Part shown: positions 1 through 10,305 of the stretch, one piece after another | Layout of the letters: the number at the start of each line of letters is the position of its first letter | Position numbering within the stretch: the first letter of the stretch is position 1 | Source: Gnetum montanum | Lineage: Eukaryota; Streptophyta; Gnetopsida; Gnetales; Gnetaceae | Direction: 5' to 3' | Length of the DNA stretch: 64,000 bases | Assembly (NCBI GenBank): GCA_015680685.1 | Contig: MNCI01010839.1 | Coordinates: 44,404 to 108,403, forward strand | Program-made: the position numbers and the translations under genes | The notes under the pieces: generated by a model | What the model was told of the DNA's origin: nothing | The model's database searches: none | Seen by the model: the letters and a program-made list of their open reading frames with translations, nothing else

Positions 1-1338
1 GTTGGGTTATACGTAAACAATGCACGTTAAATGTAAACCGTAAACAAGCACGATAATGTAAATGAGCCTGTAAACGTAAACTGGAAAAACGAAGAAAACT
101 ACAATAAATCTGAGCAAAATGTAAACTATTTTATATTGAGAATTGATTACAAAGTGCACCGGTCCAAACGCAGTTGTGGCTTTGACACAAGGTGGACGAA
201 AGGCCCTGGCGTGTACAGGGATGACTCGGCTCTGGTTTGCAGCGTAATTTGGGCTTGGTCTAGCAGAAATTTACATGTGTTACATTTGCTGGCGTATACG
301 CTGTGGACGCTGAGCGTAGAGGATGCCAGCGTAAGCGTATAGCACGCCAGCGTAAGCCAAAAATGTACCCAGCGTATACACATGAAAATGCTTCATTTTA
401 AGGTCAAAAATTGATTTTTGGGTGCCCAAGAGCTACTGGGAACCTTGGGGAAGGTCCTGGGGGGTCTGGACGCTAGAATCTGGCACGTTTTGATGCATTT
501 TTGGGGCCCGAAAGTCTGTCTACGCTGGCCTTACGCCGGGCATATACACCGGGCGTGTAGGAATGGAAGACCATCATTCGGAGCCCAAAATTCAATTTTC
601 AAGTGCCTGAGACCTGCTGGGAACCTTGGGGAAGGTCCTGGGGGGTCTGGACGCTAGAATCTGGCACGTTTTGATGCATTTTTGGGGCCCGAAAGTCTAT
701 CTACGCTGGCCTTACGCCGGGCGTATACGCTGGGCGTGTAGGAATGGAAGACCATTATTCGGAGCCTAAAATTCAATTTTCAAGTGCCTGAGACCTACTG
801 GGAACCTTGGGGAAGGTCCTGGGGGGTCTGGACGCTCAATTCTGGCACGTTTTGATGCATTTTTGGGGCCCGAAAGTCTGTCTACGCTGGCCTTACGCCG
901 GGCATATACACCGGGCGTGTAGGAATGGAAGACCATCATTCGGAGCCCAAAATTCGATTTTCAAGTGCCTGAGACCTACTGGGAACCTTGGGGAAGGTCC
1001 TGGGGGGTCTGGACGCTCAATTCTGGCACGTTTTGATGCATTTTTGGGGCCGGAAAGTCTGTCTACGCTGGCCTTACGCCGGGCGTATACGCCGGGCGTG
1101 TAGGTCAGCGTACAGGATGCATACTTAGTGAAAACCAAGTATTTTGAGCTCAAGATTTGCCAAGTTTGATGCCAGATGTCATCGTAGTCTTCTGTGGGTC
1201 CCAGGGAACTTTTACTTGCTTGCTTTGACTTCGTTTGATGTTATTTTTTAGGCTTTCAAGCTTGGTCATGCTGAGGATCAACATGACTTAGCTTAATTTC
1301 TGTCTTCAAGTGTTAGCCAAAATTTTTGTGGTGTTTCA
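1..1338 (-). mobile_element. A' 5' LTR, left part off window
   Basis: This stretch aligns over most of its length with 13610-14743, including the block around a GTTGTGGCTTT motif (174 here, about 13797 there) and the terminal GTGGTGTTTCA, which ends at 1338. That ending is shared with the LTRs of B and C, so 1338 is taken as an LTR boundary. Directly right of it lies RNase H coding sequence of element A, with no polypurine tract. I therefore read it as the right-hand (5') LTR of a further element inserted in A. The alternative is that it is A's own 3' LTR joined by a deletion. It is rich in GCGTATACGC-like words (292-301, 1082-1093). Confidence 0.65.
418..1103. repeat. 181-bp tandem repeat, about four copies
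   Basis: The anchor AACCTTGGGGAAGGTCCTGG recurs at 441, 622, 803 and 984, an exact 181-bp period, and copies are nearly identical. The array lies inside the A' LTR. The sister LTR at 13421-14743 lacks it and has scattered GCGTATACGC words instead, so it expanded recently in one lineage. Each unit also contains CTACGCTGGCCTTACGCCGG followed by GCATATAC or GCGTATAC. Confidence 0.93.
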
Positions 1339-2858
1339 AGGGCTAAACATGACCTCTCCACCTTGTTATACTTCTTTTCATGAGCAACTAATGCATGGAT
1401 TAAGTAATAGACAAGGAATTCGGTTCCATCATCTCATTTTTGGCAAAGCATAGATGCAATGGATGAGTCCGAAGTGGCAAGGTAGATGTAAAATAGTTTA
1501 TCATTTTGAGGTGGGTAAACCATGGGTAGTTGAACTAGTGCTATTTTAATATTTTTGAATGCTTCCTGGCACTGTGGAGTCCATTCAAAATGGACATTCT
1601 TATGTAGCAAGTGGTTCATAGGTTTCAACTTATCTATTAGTTTTTCTATGAAACGCTTGATAAACTATAATCTACCTTGTAGACCTCGGAGTTCAGTAAG
1701 GTTGTTAGGTGGTTTTAAGTTTGTTATTGCCTTAACTTTATCCAGGTCTACTTGTATCACTACTTCCAAGGCTATGAATCCAAGAATTTTGCCTATTTTG
1801 ACGCTGAAGACACATTTCTTTGGGTTAAGTCTCAGCTCATATTTCAAACAACGTTTTAGTACTAGGTCAAGATCTTGTACATGTTGTTCTGATGTCTTTT
1901 ATTTAACCACAATATCATCAACATAGTCATTAAGCGAGTGCAGCATGTAATCACTTAAAATAAATGTCATGGCCCTTTGATATGTGGCCCTAGCGTTCTT
2001 GAGACCGAAGGGCATCATTATGTAACAAAAGGTTCCCCATGGTGTCATAAAGGTAGCCCGGAGCTGATGCTCCGGGTTGATGCATATTTGATTGTATCCT
2101 GAGAAGCCATCCATAAAAGATAACAGGGCATGCCCAGTGGTCGAGTCAACAAGTTGATCGATGCTGGGTAGAGGAAAATCATCTTTTATGGTCACAACGT
2201 TTAGATCTCAGAAGTCAATGCATAAGCAAATCCTTCCATTCTTTTTCGGGATTATGACCATGTTGGATACCCAATCGGTGTAATCGACAGCCTGAATGAA
2301 ACCAGCCTAATAATGTTTCGTGATTTCATTGCGAACCACCAATGCTACCTCGAGTTTAACCTTTCGTGCCTTTTGTTTTATGGGTCTCAATTTTGGATCA
2401 AGGATGATGTTGTGCTGGACGATTCGAGGATCTAACCTGGGCATGTTGGTGTAAGACCAAGTGAATGATTTCATGTTGTTTCAAAGCACATCTTCTATGT
2501 ATTTGGCCAGAGGAGGTTGCAATAGTGTACTTAATTTTAATATCTTGGTCTCACCGTTAGGCATAATGATGGGGGTTTCAGTCAATGGGTCTTCAGTGAT
2601 ATTTTTAGCTTCTATGTCAAGGGACTTTGTCATACCTTTGTAGTTATCTAGCATTTGTTGTGTTGAAGCTATGATTGTATTGTCCGTTGATAAACTTAAG
2701 TGGATGAGATTTATGTCAATGTCCCTTGCGATCTATCCGTATGGCCCATTGATGATTAATGGTGTGGATAAATGCTGACAATCCATTGGGCTTGCTCCTG
2801 CCAATAAATAGAGAGCAAAATAAGCTAGTAGGTATTGTTCGATGTTCTCTGGCAGCAT
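1339..2858 (-). pseudogene. pol: Element A pol: RT and start of RNase H, truncated
   Basis: Reverse transcriptase of a Ty3/gypsy element. Visible motifs in order are SYTNMPRLDPR near the N terminus, ICLCIDF then DLN, PLPSIDQLVD, ALLSFMDGFSGYNQI, MPFGLKNARATYQRAM and the active site YVDDIVVK (about 1899-1925). A connection region follows (LRLNPKKCVFSVKIGKILGF) and the RNase H opening YYLIHALVAHEKKYNKVER. In-frame stops occur after CIDF and after KHY. The frame runs straight into the LTR boundary at 1338, so the rest of RNase H and integrase are missing. The start at 2858 is the first ATG of the conserved stretch; comparison with B suggests the true upstream part could come from a spliced exon. 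Confidence 0.88.
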
Positions 2859-2880
2859 AAGTTATGTGTACATGCATGAT

Positions 2881-3105
2881 GGTGGTTTATCGTTCCACCG
2901 GGACGCATGGTAGTTTAAGGCCATACCGGGCTGGAAGTGGCAGTTTAAGGCCTTACCGGGCCAAATCTGATTTGCAGGTGGCAGTTTAAGGCCTTACCGA
3001 GCCTTCATGGTAGTTTAAGGCCATACTGGGCTGAAGGGGGGTTTGTATGTGGTAGTTTAAGGCCTTATCGGGCCATGATGGTAGTTTAAGGCCATACCAG
3101 GCCGA
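2881..3105. repeat. Spacer array S1 of A: hairpin-unit repeats
   Basis: Seven units of about 25-40 bp share the core AGTTTAAGGCCWTAYCGGGCC, with GGCC able to pair with the closing GGCC or GGCT over a 6-base loop. The array lies between the RT start and the promoter of the antisense gene. Related arrays occupy the same position in B and C. Confidence 0.85.
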
Positions 3106-3316
3106 CTGTTCACCGTAAAATTTGCATAGGAGAGTCTACGTCAAAATGTTCAATGTAGACTTTTGAGGTTGGTTTACGAGGGAATCAGCATGTGGTAGTA
3201 TTTTTTTTATATATATATATTTTATTTTGTATTTTGAATTATTTTTAAAATGAAAGAAATAAATAAAGAAGAAGGAAAATAAACAAAGTGGAGGGCAGCG
3301 GCGGCGGTGTGGCTTA

Positions 3317-3334
3317 GCGCTATATATATAGCGC
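3317..3334 (+). promoter_or_regulatory. TATA-like palindrome upstream of antisense gene A
   Basis: GCGCTATATATATAGCGC is a perfect 18-bp palindrome with a TATA core, about 300 bp upstream of the proposed first ATG. B, C and E carry TATA boxes at the equivalent position. Transcription start is inferred, not seen. The stretch between here and 3630 is filled with GCGTAAAC and GCGTAGAG words. Confidence 0.5.
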
Positions 3335-3629
3335 AGGGGTGTCATTTGTGCACATTGTAAACTGGAAGCAAGCGTAAACATTGAGCATAAGCATAAACAA
3401 TGAGCGTAAGCGTAAATAGTGAGCGTAAGCGTAGACAACCAAACCCCAGCGTAAACCTCCAACTCCTGCGTAAGTGTAAACTTTCAATTCTGGCGTAGAG
3501 GCTCAGCATGAGCGTAGAGGTTCAAGCATCAACATAAAGACTCAGACCCTGGCGTAGAGGCTCAGCATCGGCATGAGCGGTTTCAATCCTCAGCATAAAC
3601 CTGTCAATCCTAGCGTAGAGGACGCCGAA

Positions 3630-6600
3630 ATGGGCAAGGGCAAGGAGGTGGAAGGCCAGGGGAGGAAGGGGCCTGATCTGACTTTCGCGGAGGAGAGCGA
3701 GGCCATGCTGTAGTGTCTGCCCAGGCTGAGGGTTCCATCATGGCCTAGATTGTCACACAGGTAGGCTCTAATCCTATTTCTGTTAGTTATTTTCATCTGT
3801 ACATATTATTTTGGCATAGACGGTTTTCGTAGCGTAGAGGGTTTCGACGTATATGCCCAGCGTAGAGGGTTAGCGTAAAGGGCCTGTACGCTAAGCATAG
3901 AAGGTTTCCTTGGCATACAGCGTAGACAGTTTGCACAGTGTGTAGCGTAGAGGACTTTGACAATATGTAGCATAGCGGATTTTCACAGTGTATACACTGA
4001 CTATTATCACGGTGTATATGCTGACTGTTTACACAGTATTCAGCATAAACTGTTTACACAGTGTTCAACGTATATTGTTTACATAGTGTTTAGTGTAAAC
4101 TGTTTACATAGCGTATACACTGAAGGGTTTTACGGCATATACGCTGACAATTTTCACAGCGTATATGCTGAGCGTGAATAGTTTGTTCTTTTCTAGCTGA
4201 CAAATAGCGTAGACCTTTTTTCATGGTGAGAACTATTTTCATAGCGTAAACTAGTTTCACAGTGTATACGCCAAGTGTGAACAAGTGCGAAGACTTTGTT
4301 GGTAGTGTATACACCGAGTTAAACAGCTTTTGACAGTGTATACGCCGAGTTAAGCAGCGTATATGCGGAGCGTAAACAATTTTGAGAGTGTATACACCGA
4401 GCGTAAAGAGTTAGTAATTTTTCTAACTGTTGGCCTACAACGTGAAATTTTGTTTTTCATCTCATTTTCATGCATGGCTAATTTATCGTGGCATTTTGGT
4501 TGCTTGCAGGGATACTGAACCTTTTCTCCTGGTAGTTGAGCTAGTGGGGGTACTGACGTGGTTTGGCCCCATTGAGGCCGATGAACCTACCCCTGATTTG
4601 ACTTTTGACAATAATGGGATATGGTTTAGGGAAGGGGCCTATGAATTCCTTGCCTTCATGTTGGACAGATTCAAGGTGGTGGTCTGGTCACACCTGAAAG
4701 AACAAGTGGCCTAGAGCGTGCTTGAGGTGATGTTGCCAGGAGCTTTGGAGGACGTTGCGGTCTTCATGGAAGACATTGACAAGGGGCCACTTGTGATCGA
4801 GGGTGGTCCCTTTGGTGGGCCAAGATCTACTCGCCCGTTAACACATGTGTGGGACCTATTTCCATGAGGGTGTGATTATCTTAACAACACCTTGTTTCTG
4901 GCTGCACGTGCGCACATGTTGTTTCAGAACCCTCCTGGCATAGTATACCCGGTAGAGAGGTAATATTGTTTAGCTTGTCGTTTTTGGTTTTATCGTTTGA
5001 CGTTTGCTTCTGTTTTGACAATTGTTCTTTTGCAGGCCCCAAGTTACCCAAGATGGCACATGCGTTGATGATGATGGGCTTGCCCTGGCTCATACCACTC
5101 TAGAAACCTTTATGGCGGGTCCAACCCTTCGTGGAGCTGTGTTAGCTCAAACCAAGGGTGATATTGTCCATTTTCACAAATGGTTTTCTAGAGCNCGCAA
5201 TAGGATGAATTGAGAGTACCCTCTTGATGAAGTTTGGGGAGATCTGTAAGGCTCAAAAATGGTTGCGCATGCATGCCCCGCCATCCATCATCCATTGTTT
5301 AGATGATGCTGGTCTTATGGAGCTCTTTACAACTCCGAGCCTTGATGTGTCGATAGCCTAAATGATTGGTATTGTTGATTCATTTGACAAATCTATCTCT
5401 TACTATAGCACCTAGATTAAGGGTGTTAAGATAGTCTTCCATCTGTTAGCCGAATTCTTTTTGAACCTGTTTGGTGTACCGATGGATGGCGTAGACGTAG
5501 TTTTGGATAGGGCTCATAAAGAGCTTCATATGGTACGTGAGCTGGAGGACTGGTTAGGCGTTGCCAAGGGTGCTAAGGGATTCCCTATGTAGGGGAAGTC
5601 AAAGGTTGAAGAAGTTAATAAATTATATCCCCTGTTTTGGGCACGGGTATTCCCTAAATCCCTTTCCTAGGTGTGGAGTCTTGGTGTTGACGCTGTGCGT
5701 ATTATGAGAACCATACTAGAAACTAGAATGCTTTATAACTGGGCCCGATTTTTGTTGTTGGGCCTTCATAAGGAGATAGTGTGATTGCACTTAAATGTCG
5801 AGGCGCAATCCCACTTTACATTTGCATTCTTTGCCGGCTATCTTCATCGTTTGGCTGAGTTTCTAGTGGTTCGCACGAACAACAAGTATGTTCTACGGGA
5901 TCGTGGCCAGTTATCTCGCCCATGGATCAACCATCTGTTTGAAACATCTGAGTCCCAAGATGCGCCCGAGGAAATTGATGAATTTGTATCTATCACAATA
6001 GGGGGGTCATCTGGTGCCTCAATCCACACATGTGATAGTGTGGGGTTGGAACCAGACGACGTGCCTTATACTACCAGGAGAGCCAACCGTGTCATTAAAG
6101 AGACAATTTGGCAAGCCAAGTCGAAGTTGATGAAACATGAATGTTCAACCGAGGAGGCCTCAAATGTGGACAAGCCATGAGTGAAGCACATACGGTTCAA
6201 GATTCCTATCTGAGGTAAGTAAACTTAGTACAGTTATTGCTTTATCATTTTCGTCTTATTCACAATTTTTATTTTGACTGATTACATGCCACTGATGCCT
6301 TCAAACCTGACTCGAGAAGTGAGGAGGCAGGAATTAGAGACAATCATTGAAGAGGAGGAAGCTACAACAAAGTTAATGACTGAGGAGGAAGAGGCTGGTA
6401 AGGATTAGGTGGAAGAAATAGAGGAGCTACGGGAAGACACCATGGAGACTGAACTGGTCGATGACTAGAGTGGTGTCGATGAAATGTTCAGTAGCTTCCT
6501 CAAGGGAAGGTTGGACCTTGGTGACCCTCCAAATCCAGAAGGGTATAGGGAACACGGTATGTTTTCTTTTATTTTATTGCGTCGCTTTGTGAGTTGTTGT

Positions 6601-7899
6601 TTTATGGTGTTTTACTTTTTTGTTTTCATCCCTTCCAGATGAAGGTAGTGAAACTAGAACGATGCAGCTAGACGTGCATATGCAAATGGCTCCCCCTGAA
6701 AGGACCGCGGAGGTTAGCCCGTCTCGTACTCATGGACCATTTACCTGGATAGAGATGCCAAGTAAGATGGATTTTGTGACTGGTATCACTGAGGAGGTTG
6801 TTGAACGTATTTAGGAAGTCCACCCTGAGATAGGTATAAATGTTGCGAGTTTTTTACAGCTTTAGAGTTTCACACCCTGTTTTGTCTTTTTAGCGTTTGT
6901 TCTTTTCATGTGTGTAGGTGCCAAGCTGAGATGGGATCCTTCTGAGACTATTAGCATTAAGAGTTTGTCCACACTACCCCCAGAAGTTGAGCAGATACCA
7001 AGGCCAGTTTACAAGGAGGTGGCGGAAGGTCTTGTACACAACGCCAAATCGCTTTGGACTTGTACGCATTCCATTGAACAATTGTGGTTGCAAGTTGAAT
7101 CAAAGGAGAAAGAAGTTTCCGAGTTGTCAATTGAGTATGATGATCTCAAAGCTCGATATGAGTTCACCTCTACTAAACTAAGTGGTGATCATTCTTGGTG
7201 GACTTCTGAGGTCACGTATACTAGATACTGGAACCTACTCAATCGTCATGCATCACTGACCCGAAAACTAGCAGAGCGTAAGGCCCAGGTGGATCTATTG
7301 AACCTCAAGTGCCAGGATTGGAAGGCTTTCGCTTCCAAGGTATGAAAATGGGGTTAGGATGAAAAGAACCACAAGCATGATTATAAGAAATCATTGAAAG
7401 AGGTATCTATTGAAAAGCGTCAGCTTGAGATGTTTGTGGAGGGTCTAGGTCTGCGCTCTGCGTTTGATACCTTTGCTCAAAATACAACTGTTGAGATGGA
7501 ATCACCTACAAGGGTAATTACAACTACTTTTGGGGAGGTGTCTATGGGTGAATTCCCTTTAAAGCATCCTACCTGGTCATCTGTTGACAAGGGGTAGGCC
7601 TTGGCAGATGTCGACCTAGGCCTTGATGGGACCGATTGGACCAGTGTCTCAGAAGAGGAGATCCTTCGCCGACTGGAATTTGGTTTAGGGGGGTCCCCTA
7701 CAGTAAGCGTTTTGTTATCATGCAATTCATTCACTGAATAATGTTTGAAGGTTTTCTCATTTATCCTTATGTTGATTGTTCCCTTTACATTTTATAGGAC
7801 CAAGGTGATGATGATGTTTAGGAAGCTGGCCCCAGTGGAGTGGGGGCTCATGATGCCAACGGGTCTAAAGGGGACGATCCTCCTGCCCCGGATGTTTGA
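3630..7899 (+). pseudogene. Antisense split gene of element A: FCP1-like domain plus helical and coiled-coil regions
   Basis: Seven exons fit: 3630-3760, 4510-4959, 5036-6214, about 6310-6556, 6639-6833, 6918-7702 and 7798-7899. Introns have GT-AG borders, several with GTAAGT-like donors; the acceptor of exon 4 is uncertain. Exon 1 is basic (MGKGKEVEGQGRK). Exon 2 carries an FCP1/NIF-type HAD pattern: LLVVELVGVL where the family has an LDLxG loop, then EFLAFMLDRFKVVVWSH, then NTLFLAARAHMLFQNPP where the family has NTLLxDDSPYKA..NPP, so catalytic Asp residues are lost. Exon 3 continues with a helical region including LFGVPMDG and FAGYLHRLAEFLVVR. Exon 6 is a coiled coil. The last exon is acidic (GDDPPAPDV). 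Sixteen in-frame stops, eleven of them TAG, mark it as a pseudogene. Orientation is opposite to gag and pol of its host element. A function is not known. Confidence 0.68.
3761..4420. repeat. Intron 1 of antisense gene A, rich in GCGTATAC/GCGTAAAC words
   Basis: The intron between exons 1 and 2 consists largely of degenerate 8-12 bp words such as GCGTATAC, GCGTAAAC, GCGTAGAG and GTGTATACGC. The same words fill the A leader (12780-13370) and the A and A' LTRs. No clear period is visible. Confidence 0.75.
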
Positions 7900-8238
7900 T
7901 CTTTGCTTCGATATTGTTCTGACTCAGATTTATACGTGAATTGTAAATTGAGTGATTTGAGCTATATTGAACGGATGAAGAAAATTAGTTGACTCTTGTA
8001 ATTGTACATCATTACATGTATATGTATAAAAAAATTTTGTTGATTTTGAGTTTAATTGTAAACATGACACAACAATGTAAAATGTTTTGGTTTGTTTTTG
8101 TGGTTTTATTGTAGTGCATGAATGTAATTATAAGTAGGACTGAAAGATAATTGCGAAAAAGGACAACATGACAATGCAAGCGTAAATTCGAACAGTGAAC
8201 CAGAATTTGGAAGAAAAACGAAGTATAAGTGGATGATC

Positions 8239-8496
8239 TAGTTTAAGGCCATTTCGGGCCACATAGGCACTAGTTTCAGGCCATTTCAGGCCATATGTGT
8301 AGTTTAAGGCCATTTTGGGCTCCAGCGTAAGCAAGGGATGTTTCGAATGACATAGGTGGATTGCTCGGTTGACTGACCATTTCTGATCATGGCTAGTTTT
8401 ATGTCGTTGTAGACATAATAGTTTAATGTCATTCCGGACTCGGAATGTAGTTTAATGTCATTTCGGACTTGTTGTAGTTTAACGTCATTTCGGACA
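8239..8496. repeat. Spacer array S2 of A: hairpin-unit repeats
   Basis: Three units read AGTTTMAGGCCATTTYRGGCY and three read AGTTTAAYGTCATTYCGGAC. In the second group both arms of the small stem have changed (GCC/GGC to GTC/GAC). The array lies between the end of the antisense gene (7899) and the protease (8818). 7900-8238 holds AT-rich 3' flank with no other feature I can name. Confidence 0.83.
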
Positions 8497-8817
8497 AATG
8501 GTTGTTTATTGTTTTAGTAATTTTTTGATTTTTCTCATTTTGACATTGGGTGATGTGTTAGCAGGTATGATTCTATATTCAGCGTCCCCTTCGCTAATCA
8601 CATTAAATGGTAATTTAGACCAAGGGACATTTGATGGAATTGTTCCCACGTTAGTGTTTTCTTGTGCTTCTGCATGTATTGTGGTTTCTGTGTCAGTTGT
8701 GGTTTCTAGGTGAGGCTGCGTATGTACAATGTCAGGCCCGGGTATTTCTATTTTGGGTGGATTTTCTTTTGTGTTTAAAGGATGATCGCCTACCGATTGT
8801 TATTCATTTATGTCGTG

Positions 8818-9789
8818 TCATCTAGGCTCTTCGAGCTTAACCTCTGAGCCTTGGTTTGTGTCTACGTACGATGAGATGATGGGTGTAGCAGTCTCCTTGT
8901 GTATAACAATTTCACTTCCTTCGTACGGCAGGTGGATCTCTTGGTGTATAGGGGAAGATACTGCTTTCAGTTGGGCTAACCAGGGCCTTCCCAAGATTAG
9001 GTTAAACCCTGGAATTTCATCAATTACCACAAAGTCGGTGAATGTCAGGAATTGATCCCTTGCTATGAAGTCTAAAGTCATGGTGCCTTTGACTATCACG
9101 CACGACCTGCTGAATGATTTTAAGCATGTGGTGCCAGTTGGTTTGATTAGCTTTGTGAGCCTGAGTTGTTCGACGATGGGATATGGCACTACATTTGTGG
9201 CAACTCCATCATCTACATGGACCCTATGTATCTTGAATTGGTTTACTCGTATTGTTATGAACATAGGGGCTGTTGTTACCTCTCCTGTTTTCTCATCCAA
9301 CTTGATGTTGTCATTATGGAAACTTAATGGCTTGGAAGTTGACCCTTGGGGCAAGTGCATTACCGTATGAATTGAAGGTTAATTTGGAGGAAAGTCCTTG
9401 CTTACTGGGATAGATGTTAACATGCACACCAAAGCTTCATGATGTGTTTGAGATGTTAAAACTAGGTCATATAAGCTTAGTGAAGTATTCTTTTATTTGA
9501 GTGCTTGCGTGACTTGTGTTAGGGCTATTGCTAGGTCTCTATTGTTGGGCGCATGTTTATCGGTGGTGACTTGGTCCATTGGGCCCAACAGTTTTATTTC
9601 GTGCATCGTTGGTTTGTCTTTTTTCCATGGAATCATTGATTTGGGTGTGTTATGTCTTCTGGCTGATTCACCCTCATGGCCTATGTTTGGCGTATCGTTA
9701 TGTGGCATCATGGGTACTGCGTTTAATGGTGTTGGTTTAGGAGGTCCTAAGGCTAGCCATTGACACTCTTTCTCCAAGCGTTCATGCAT
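8818..9789 (-). pseudogene. Element A protease region
   Basis: Retropepsin-like aspartic protease of the gag-protease ORF. The active-site loop reads HVDDGVATNVVP (D-D-G in place of D-T/S-G), followed by FNLILGRPWLAQL, the flap-distal ILGRxWL motif common to plant gypsy proteases, and HQEIHLPYEG. An upstream linker (9789-9493) contains LTQVTQALK, also present in C ahead of its protease. The frame from 9360 to 8818 is open for 180 codons, one of the longest surviving frames here, but it is cut off from gag by stops. It cleaves the Gag-Pol polyprotein in functional relatives. Confidence 0.82.
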
Positions 9790-10305
9790 AAGTTTATCCG
9801 CTAGGCATTCTCGTGTGTGGCATGGGGGTGTAGTTGGTTTCAGAGCCTCAGGTTGTTTTTGGATTTGTACTATGTATGGAGTCAGGTGGGGTTGCGGTTG
9901 GACGGTTGCATGCTGTTGAGTGCCAGGCTAGCTGGGCACCATGATGACATAGGGGCTTGGTTTATTTTGTGTTTGGGAAGTGGAGGATTGGTGATCACTA
10001 GGACATTCGGGTATCCTAACGATGTATGGGGCTAGTCTAGCTAGAGATTGTACCTCCGCTATTGCGACCGTAGGTGGTACTCAGACTACATAAGGGGCAG
10101 GCCGAATAGGAGGGGTCGGTGAGTTTGAAGTAGCAACGACGGGAGGTACGCGAACCATGTATGATTTTTCGCGGGTTGGGGTGTTAGGAGTTGCCATGGA
10201 TGGGGGTACTCAGACGACATAAGGCTACTGTGGGGGGTATGAAGGTTGAGGCACGGGTGTTCCTACAGTGGGCAGAATACGCATTACAAATGATTTATTA
10301 TGCAT

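Noticed and set aside
418-1103. CRISPR-like array
   Set aside because: Copies are contiguous with no unique spacers, and the context is a plant LTR. The S1/S2 arrays likewise have degenerate filler, not spacers.
893-1153. Open frames within 418-1103
   Set aside because: They repeat with the 181-bp unit and show no domain; a by-product of a tandem array.
9065-9370. Plus-strand open frame of 101 codons
   Set aside because: Shadow of the minus-strand protease frame 9360-8818, which has the family motifs.
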